DNA of 25,870 nucleotides from Candidatus Dojkabacteria bacterium UBA5209 (GTDB lineage Bacteria; Patescibacteriota; Dojkabacteria; SC72). Below, piece after piece: positions 21,086-25,870 of the stretch. The translations under genes were made by a program, and so were the position numbers. Location: the NCBI GenBank assembly GCA_002412645.1, contig DHVL01000006.1, positions 10,171-36,040 of the forward strand, written 5' to 3'. The notes below the pieces were generated by a model. The model made no database searches. It was not told the origin of the DNA and saw nothing but the letters and a program-made list of their open reading frames with translations. The number at the start of each line of letters is the position of its first letter. The first letter of the stretch is position 1.

Positions 21086-22096
21086 TTAAAATATCGGAGG
21101 AATTATCCCATTCGCTATTAGTACTCCTAAGAGATTGTATATTGCAAAAAGAATAACTAAAAAGCCAGATATCTTTAGAAAGAGATCTGAGTTGGTACTC
21201 TCTGCTATTTTTTTAGATCCAAGAGATATTAAAAAGAGAGCTGGAAATGTTCCTAGTGCAAATACCAACATTATTAATCCTCCTTGTAGGAAATCTCCAG
21301 AGAGAACAGAATTTAGTTGCATAGCCTGAGTAAAGCCACAAGGTAGTAAGAATGTTCCTACTCCAAGTAGAATTGGGGTAAATGTATTTGATATTTTACC
21401 TCTAGTAAAGAGACCTTGAGAAAGTGTTTTAGGTAGCGTAAATTCAATTTTCCTAAAGAAGGTAGAGATATCTAGAAGATTTAATCCTAGTATTAACATA
21501 ACAATAAAGAGAGTAATACCTATAGCTAGCTCTATGCCCTTTGAGAGAATAAAGAGGGAACCAACTATGCCCAATATTCCACCTAGTAAAAAGAATCCTA
21601 CTATTCTTGCAATATGAAAGAGTACCATTGGTCTTATTCCTACCTTCTCTTTCGCATATACAGAAGACATAGAGAGAACAAGAGAACCAACTACTGCCAT
21701 ACATGATGATATGGAGGCTAATATTCCCAGTAAGAATATTATTGGAAATGAAAGCTCTTTAGAAAAAAAAGATTCTCCTATTGTTAATTTCTGTATAAAC
21801 AGGAAGAGTAGGAGTAGTATTAATGCTAGAGTAAATGCTAATGGTAAGTTGCTTGTATTACTCTGTTTTTTCTCTATCTCTGTTTTTATTTTATATCCAC
21901 TACCTTTCATCTTTTTATTTATGTCAGCTATGATTTTCTCTGTATCTATGGAATCTTCGATTTCTAAGATTACTGTTTGAGTAGAGTTCTCTGCTTTAAT
22001 ACTCTTAATTCCCTTAATATTTTTAAATTGAGATTCTATATACAGTTCACACGAGGGACAGTGCATACCTTCTACAAAGTATTTCTTTTTATTCAT
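21086..22096 (-). CDS. HMA domain fused to DsbD/SafE-like membrane protein
   Basis: 336 residues. An N-terminal heavy-metal-associated domain with GMHCPSC (10-16; Cys ligands 13 and 16) is followed by a linker and six or more membrane helices (about 88-335) of the DsbD_2/UreH/SafE type. Conserved-looking transmembrane Cys occur in SISSCMAVVG (about 130-139) and LLPCGF (about 254-259), placed like the paired Cys of CcdA/DsbD electron carriers. The fusion suggests Cu(I) handling or thiol reduction across the membrane in support of copper export or cuproprotein maturation; direction and cargo are unknown. It overlaps copA by 8 bp and is followed by csoR. Confidence 0.85.
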   Translation of the reverse strand: MNKKKYFVEGMHCPSCELYIESQFKNIKGIKSIKAENSTQTVILEIEDSIDTEKIIADINKKMKGSGYKIKTEIEKKQSNTSNLPLAFTLALILLLLFLFIQKLTIGESFFSKELSFPIIFLLGILASISSCMAVVGSLVLSMSSVYAKEKVGIRPMVLFHIARIVGFFLLGGILGIVGSLFILSKGIELAIGITLFIVMLILGLNLLDISTFFRKIEFTLPKTLSQGLFTRGKISNTFTPILLGVGTFLLPCGFTQAMQLNSVLSGDFLQGGLIMLVFALGTFPALFLISLGSKKIAESTNSDLFLKISGFLVILFAIYNLLGVLIANGIIPPIF

Positions 22097-24308
22097 TTCC
22101 TATTTTTAAAATTTTAAGTCTAAGTGAGTTAGCAACCACTGAGAAACTACTAAATGCCATTGCTAGGCCTGCAAATATAGGATTGAGTAATATTCCCCAA
22201 ATTGGATAGAGAATTCCTGCAGCAATTGGGATACAGATAATATTGTATATGAAAGCCCAAAATAGGTTCTGTTTAATGGTTTTGAGAGTTGCTTTTGCTA
22301 CTTTAAATGAAATTACTACTTTATTAAGGTCACCTCCTAAAAGAGTTATATCTGATGTAGATATAGCAATCTCTGTTCCTGTAGCCATTGCCATACTTAC
22401 ATTTGCCAAAGCTAGAGCAGGTGCATCATTAATACCATCTCCTATCATTGCAACATTCTTGCCTTCTGTTTGAAATCTTTTTACATATTCTGCTTTTTGA
22501 TCAGGTAATACCTCTGCAAAATATTGATTAATACCTAATTCTTTAGAAATACTTTTTGCTGTATTTTCATTATCACCAGTTATCATTACAGTCTGTATAT
22601 TCATACTATGGAGTTTATTTATAACTTTCTTACTTTCTTCCTTAAGAGGATCTGAGATTAATATTCTTGCTAGTACTTCTTTTTTGGTTGTTAGTAAGAC
22701 TACAGTAGCCGTACTATCCTTACTCTGTGGAATACTTTTTATACCCATCTCTTCTATATATGAAGGTTTGCCGATATAGTAGGTGGTACCTTTTATATCT
22801 CCCTGTATACCCTTGCCATCAATATTTCTAAAGTTCTTAACTTTAACCTCTTTAATATCTCTGTCTTTTAGCTGATTTGTAATAGCTGAGGCTAATGGAT
22901 GTTGAGAGAGAGATTCTAGATTATATATTATTGTATTTAATTCTTTCTCATTCCCCTGTATATATTCCATCTCTTCAACCTTAGGAAATCCTTTTGTAAG
23001 AGTTCCTGTTTTATCAAAAATTACCGTATCTATTCTGTTTAACTTCTCTAAACTTTCTGCATTCTTAACAAGTATTCCATTCTGAGCTGCTTTACCAATA
23101 CCAACAACTATTGCAGTAGGAGTAGCTAATCCAAGAGCACAAGGACATGCTATAACCAATACTGAAACTAAAGAGGATATCCCTAGTGGTATGTATGAGA
23201 AATTAGAGGTTGTGAATGCAAAGAATATCCAAGTTATTATTGTTATACTTGCTATTACCAATATTGTAGGAACAAATATGCTAGATATTTTATCTACTAT
23301 CTTTTGTATCTCTGCTTTAGAATCTTGAGCCTCTTTTACAATCTTTATAATATTAGCAATCGCTGTATCATCTCCTACCTTAAGAGCTTCCATCTGAAAG
23401 GAGCCTTGTATGTTTGTAGTTCCCCCATATACCAGAGAGTCTTTCTCTACATCCTGTGGAATTGGTTCTCCTGTAAGCATGGATACATCTATTACACCAT
23501 TACCTTCTGTTATTTTCCCATCTACAGGTATTATGGCCCCTGGTTTTAGTAGTAGTATGTCTCCTTTCTTAATATCTTCAACCTTTATCTCTATTTGTTT
23601 TCCCCCTTTTATTAAAATTGCTGTTTTAGCTTGTAGAGTAGCTAATTGCTTAATCGCTTCCCCTGTTTTGTATTTAGATCTATATTCTAAATATTTCCCA
23701 AGGTATACAAAACCAATGACTACGATTATTGCATCAAAAAATGTATTCTCACTTATATTAACCCCTATACTAAGAATCTTATTTAGAAATACAAACAGAC
23801 TGTATATATATGCAGAGAAAGTACCTATCCCAATTAGTGTATCCATATTAGCACCCTCTTTTTTAAGAAATCTTTGAATACCTCTTAAGAAAGGTCTTCC
23901 TACACTAAAAAGAATTACTGTTGAGAATATTAAAAGTGTAGTGTTAAGGATGGTATATGGTATGTGTATCTTGGGTAGTGAATCAAAAAGCATTGTAGAT
24001 ATCTCATATATCATATACAGAAAGATCAGGAGAGATATTGGTAGTATGTATTTTAATTTGGAGATTTTTTCTTTTAACTGAATCTCTTGTATATTCTGTG
24101 TATTAGTAAGCAGTTCATATCCGTGAGGTTTAAGTTCCTGATTTATTAGGGATATGTCTTTATGGGGATTCTCGGATTCTATATATCCACTTTCAGAAGC
24201 AAAATTTACTGCATATTTATTAATATTTTTATCTTTAAAAACATTCTCTATATTTAATGCACATGTAGCACAACTCATTCCTTTTATGGCAAATTCTACT
24301 CTAGTCAT
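22089..24308 (-). CDS. copA: Copper-exporting P1B-type ATPase CopA
   Basis: 739 residues. Pumps Cu(I) out of the cytoplasm using ATP. One N-terminal HMA domain, GMSCATC (10-16), then eight membrane helices with C388-P389-C390 in the transport helix. Actuator motif MLTGEPIP, phosphorylation site DKTGTLTKG with D432, N-domain SQHPLASA, MTGDNENTA, and hinge GDGINDAPALA. CPC plus the later YN and SS residues on M7-M8 (FIYNIICIP, AFSSFSVV) support Cu(I) specificity. Starts 6 nt after the cupredoxin gene and overlaps the HMA-DsbD-like gene by 8 bp. Controlled by the CsoR-type operator upstream of the operon. Confidence 0.96.
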   Translation of the reverse strand: MTRVEFAIKGMSCATCALNIENVFKDKNINKYAVNFASESGYIESENPHKDISLINQELKPHGYELLTNTQNIQEIQLKEKISKLKYILPISLLIFLYMIYEISTMLFDSLPKIHIPYTILNTTLLIFSTVILFSVGRPFLRGIQRFLKKEGANMDTLIGIGTFSAYIYSLFVFLNKILSIGVNISENTFFDAIIVVIGFVYLGKYLEYRSKYKTGEAIKQLATLQAKTAILIKGGKQIEIKVEDIKKGDILLLKPGAIIPVDGKITEGNGVIDVSMLTGEPIPQDVEKDSLVYGGTTNIQGSFQMEALKVGDDTAIANIIKIVKEAQDSKAEIQKIVDKISSIFVPTILVIASITIITWIFFAFTTSNFSYIPLGISSLVSVLVIACPCALGLATPTAIVVGIGKAAQNGILVKNAESLEKLNRIDTVIFDKTGTLTKGFPKVEEMEYIQGNEKELNTIIYNLESLSQHPLASAITNQLKDRDIKEVKVKNFRNIDGKGIQGDIKGTTYYIGKPSYIEEMGIKSIPQSKDSTATVVLLTTKKEVLARILISDPLKEESKKVINKLHSMNIQTVMITGDNENTAKSISKELGINQYFAEVLPDQKAEYVKRFQTEGKNVAMIGDGINDAPALALANVSMAMATGTEIAISTSDITLLGGDLNKVVISFKVAKATLKTIKQNLFWAFIYNIICIPIAAGILYPIWGILLNPIFAGLAMAFSSFSVVANSLRLKILKIGNE

Positions 24309-24314
24309 ATCTTT

Positions 24315-24719
24315 TTATTCAAAAGTTATTGTAAATGTATACATACCCATACTACATGAACCTAGTATGCTTTTTCCTTTTTCTGGAGTACCCAAATCTA
24401 TTTCTGTTATTCCTTCTTGAGGTAATATTTCTGTAATGTTTAGAGCAGGTATTCTAAATGATCTTTCACAACCGTATGAATTTTGTGATTCTAACCTTAG
24501 AATGGTTTCTTTGTTAGCTTTTGCTGTTATTTTTGCTGGGAAGTATCCTCCAGATGTAGCTATTACATTTATTATCTGTACTCCATTCTCTTCTTCAACT
24601 GCGTTTTTTGTTCCAGCTTTTACTTCTTCTGTACTACCAGTATCATCTGAAAAGTAAAGAAAGAGGAATACTATTACTGTTATTACTAGAAGTGAGAGTA
24701 TTAAGTAAAAAGTTTTCAT
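24315..24719 (-). CDS. Membrane-anchored cupredoxin-domain copper protein
   Basis: 134 residues from the ATG at 24719 (a TTG at 24725 would add two). One N-terminal membrane anchor (about 5-23), an acidic linker, and a cupredoxin-like beta domain with GGYFPAKITAKANKETILRL, then YGCERSFRIPAL and GSCSMGMYTF. The Cys of YGC and the C-S-M-G-M cluster are the expected copper ligands of the Cupredoxin_1/CupA-like type, where Cys and Met replace the usual His pair and bind Cu(I). It faces outside and may accept copper from, or shield, the exporter. First gene of the operon, 6 nt upstream of copA. Confidence 0.88.
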   Translation of the reverse strand: MKTFYLILSLLVITVIVFLFLYFSDDTGSTEEVKAGTKNAVEEENGVQIINVIATSGGYFPAKITAKANKETILRLESQNSYGCERSFRIPALNITEILPQEGITEIDLGTPEKGKSILGSCSMGMYTFTITFE

Positions 24720-24741
24720 ATTCAAGAGTAATATCTTATTT

Positions 24742-24764
24742 ATATACCTAGGGGGTAGGTATAT
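24742..24764. promoter_or_regulatory. CsoR-type operator
   Basis: ATATACCTA (24742-24750) and TAGGTATAT (24756-24764) form a perfect 9-bp inverted repeat around GGGGG. A G/C-tract core flanked by TAC/GTA-type arms is the known style of CsoR sites. It overlaps the last two bases of the -10 box and covers the expected transcription start, so bound CsoR would block the copper operon. Confidence 0.85.
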
Positions 24765-24791
24765 GTTATTGTGTTCTTTGCCTTATGTCAA
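24763..24791 (-). promoter_or_regulatory. Promoter of the copper operon
   Basis: On the minus strand TTGACA (24791-24786), 17-nt spacer, TAACAT (24768-24763). The expected start near 24756 lies within the operator. About 37 nt of leader precede the ATG at 24719. The palindrome AGAAGGCCTTCT (24793-24804) sits just upstream of the -35 and is unexplained. Confidence 0.8.
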
Positions 24792-24903
24792 CAGAAGGCC
24801 TTCTTCTAAGGAGACATTAGAGTAAATATTAGGTATAAAATAGTATTAACAAATGTAATCTTTTGATTTAAAATTTCTTTGTATAACTTAGGTAGTATTA
24901 AAT

Positions 24904-25209
24904 ATGAGTAAGAAATTGTATAGATCTGAAACAGACAAAATAGTTGGTGGAGTATGTGGGGGATTAGCTCAGTATTTTGGTATTGACTCCGCTATTGTTC
25001 GTTTAGTATTTGTTCTAATTCTTGTATATGGTGGGTCTGGTCTCCTAGTTTACATTATTCTGTGGATAGTGTTGCCTACACAATCAACAATATATACCTC
25101 CTCTAATGACGTTATTTCACAAAACAGTAAAGAGATTAAAGACACTATCTCTAAAACCACTAAGGGAGTAAAGGTTTCTGTAAAGACGGATACCAAGAGT
25201 AAGAAGTAA
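24904..25209 (+). CDS. PspC domain envelope-stress protein
   Basis: 101 residues. KKLYRSETDKIVGGVCGGLAQYFGIDSAIVRLVFVLI is a textbook PspC opening, followed by one or two membrane helices (about 32-60, ending LWIVLPTQ) and a polar Lys/Ser/Thr tail. PspC proteins sit in the membrane and act in phage-shock or Lia-type envelope-stress systems. It is followed 22 bp downstream by a LiaF/toast-rack-like gene, the usual partner. TAGTAT lies 5 nt before the ATG, suggesting a leaderless start. Confidence 0.92.
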   Translation: MSKKLYRSETDKIVGGVCGGLAQYFGIDSAIVRLVFVLILVYGGSGLLVYIILWIVLPTQSTIYTSSNDVISQNSKEIKDTISKTTKGVKVSVKTDTKSKK

Positions 25210-25231
25210 TTTAATTTAATATTTTTTTAAA

Positions 25232-25870
25232 ATGAATAGGAGTTCTAAAGATATTGTATGGGCAATCTTTCTAATATTTGTTGGTTTCATATTTCTTCTT
25301 AATACGACAGGAGTTGTAGGATGGGGGATTTGGACATATATATTAAGATTTTGGCCAATATTTTTAATATTAGGAGGTATTAAATTAATAGCTGGTAAAT
25401 CTATGCTCGCAGAGGTAATTCTCTCTGTTGTTGCTGTAATTCTTTTTCTTTTTGCAGGTGCAATCTCATATATTTCATATACAGAAAGTAGAGTATCTTT
25501 CTTACCTAAGGGTATTAACAATTGTATCTTAGGAGATTGTCCTGGTTTTTCAAGAGGAACAGTGCAGGAGAGCTTTGAAGTATCTAGTACATATCCATAT
25601 GAGAATGTAAACAGAAGAGAGCTAGATTTAAGTATTGGTGCTTCTAAATTTACATTAACGGATACTGATACATTAGAATATTTTACTGCAGATGCAATAT
25701 ATCCTGTACAGTACTCTACACCTGAATTTAAGAGTGAGAGTACAGAAGAGAAATTAAGTATTGATTTTAGAAGTGCATCTTTTACAGGTTTTAATGTTTT
25801 TCATAATGAGAAATCAGAGTATGAGTTTGTACTTGGTAGAAAAGATATGTTAACCGATTTAAGAGTAGTT
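25232..25870 (+). CDS. LiaF/toast-rack-like membrane protein (3' end beyond window)
   Basis: Open from ATG 25232 to the window edge, 213 codons without a stop. It starts MNRSSKDIVWAIFLIF and has about three membrane helices (5-27, 32-52, 54-75) with the LiaI/DUF5668-like pattern FVGFIFLLNTTGVVGWGIWTYILRFWPIFLILGGIKLI split by short turns. After a Cys-containing loop (NNCILGDCPGF) comes a beta-rich region (LDLSIGASKFTL) typical of the toast-rack fold in LiaF and adhesin-like proteins. With PspC upstream it forms an envelope-stress pair. Family placement is from pattern memory; the C terminus is not visible. Confidence 0.8.
   Translation, partial: MNRSSKDIVWAIFLIFVGFIFLLNTTGVVGWGIWTYILRFWPIFLILGGIKLIAGKSMLAEVILSVVAVILFLFAGAISYISYTESRVSFLPKGINNCILGDCPGFSRGTVQESFEVSSTYPYENVNRRELDLSIGASKFTLTDTDTLEYFTADAIYPVQYSTPEFKSESTEEKLSIDFRSASFTGFNVFHNEKSEYEFVLGRKDMLTDLRVV

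Noticed and set aside
24793..24804. AGAAGGCCTTCT as a second operator
   Set aside because: It is a perfect 12-bp palindrome upstream of the copper promoter -35, but it matches no family I know and occurs once; recorded only as a note in the promoter entry.
25216..25521. 101-aa minus-strand ORF at the right end
   Set aside because: It is antisense to the LiaF-like gene starting at 25232, which has clear membrane helices, a PspC partner upstream and an uninterrupted frame to the window edge.
1..25870. TGA reassigned to glycine (code 25) as in some CPR lineages
   Set aside because: TGA closes genes at natural ends (112-114, 6520-6522 in an ATGA overlap, 17391-17393), and recognised proteins contain no in-frame TGA.
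1..25870. CRISPR array, insertion sequence or prophage
   Set aside because: No regularly spaced repeats beyond the single pair at 131/714, and no transposase, integrase, cas or phage structural gene was found.

Overview
This is an AT-rich (by eye about one third GC) stretch of bacterial chromosome. It is gene-dense, with short or overlapping gene junctions. RecA, RecX, RecJ, RmuC and MscL mark it as bacterial. TGA is used as a stop (112-114, 6520-6522, 17391-17393), so the recoded Gracilibacteria/Absconditabacteria codes do not apply. The compact layout, many unrecognised small proteins, tRNAs without an encoded CCA and many starts without a Shine-Dalgarno suggest a Candidate Phyla Radiation (Patescibacteria) genome, perhaps Dojkabacteria- or Microgenomates-like. 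This is inference from style, not a marker-gene placement.

Layout. (1) 1-780 is an unusual block. The end of an unrecognised gene and a terminator are followed by two copies of a direct repeat (131-166, 714-749). Between them lie a 73-aa hydrophilic ORF with CGN arginine codons and a strong, possibly masked Shine-Dalgarno, and a 118-nt cloverleaf-like RNA (573-690) that is not a normal tRNA. (2) 781-4263: a possible kinase-fold protein, then a minus-strand trio (HExxH metalloprotease, Nudix hydrolase, P-loop kinase) diverging from an unrecognised gene. (3) 4264-7087: glutamine synthetase behind a near-consensus promoter, an unrecognised gene coupled to a MazG-like pyrophosphohydrolase, and a 54-aa membrane peptide whose stop codon lies inside tRNA-Val(CAC). 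(4) 7091-11367: flippase-mscL operon (MscL with a C-terminal zinc ribbon), rmuC, a DUF5684-like membrane protein and an N-formylglutamate amidohydrolase-like protein. (5) 11393-16282: recA-recX-recJ with touching or overlapping ends, then a very short T-box riboswitch in front of an archaeal-type aspS. (6) 16329-20486: a D,D-carboxypeptidase, a membrane-anchored unknown protein, gltX and tRNA-Gln(CTG). (7) 20488-24791: a minus-strand copper operon (cupredoxin, CopA ATPase, HMA-fused DsbD/SafE-like membrane protein, CsoR, small unknown) with a perfect palindromic CsoR-type operator over its promoter. (8) 24904-end: PspC and a LiaF/toast-rack-like envelope protein cut by the window edge.

Themes. 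Several genes have a TATAAT-like -10 box only 5-6 nt before the ATG, which predicts leaderless mRNAs. The strongest candidates for undescribed biology are the cloverleaf RNA with its repeat-flanked cassette, the minimal T-box, and the ORF/tRNA overlap.
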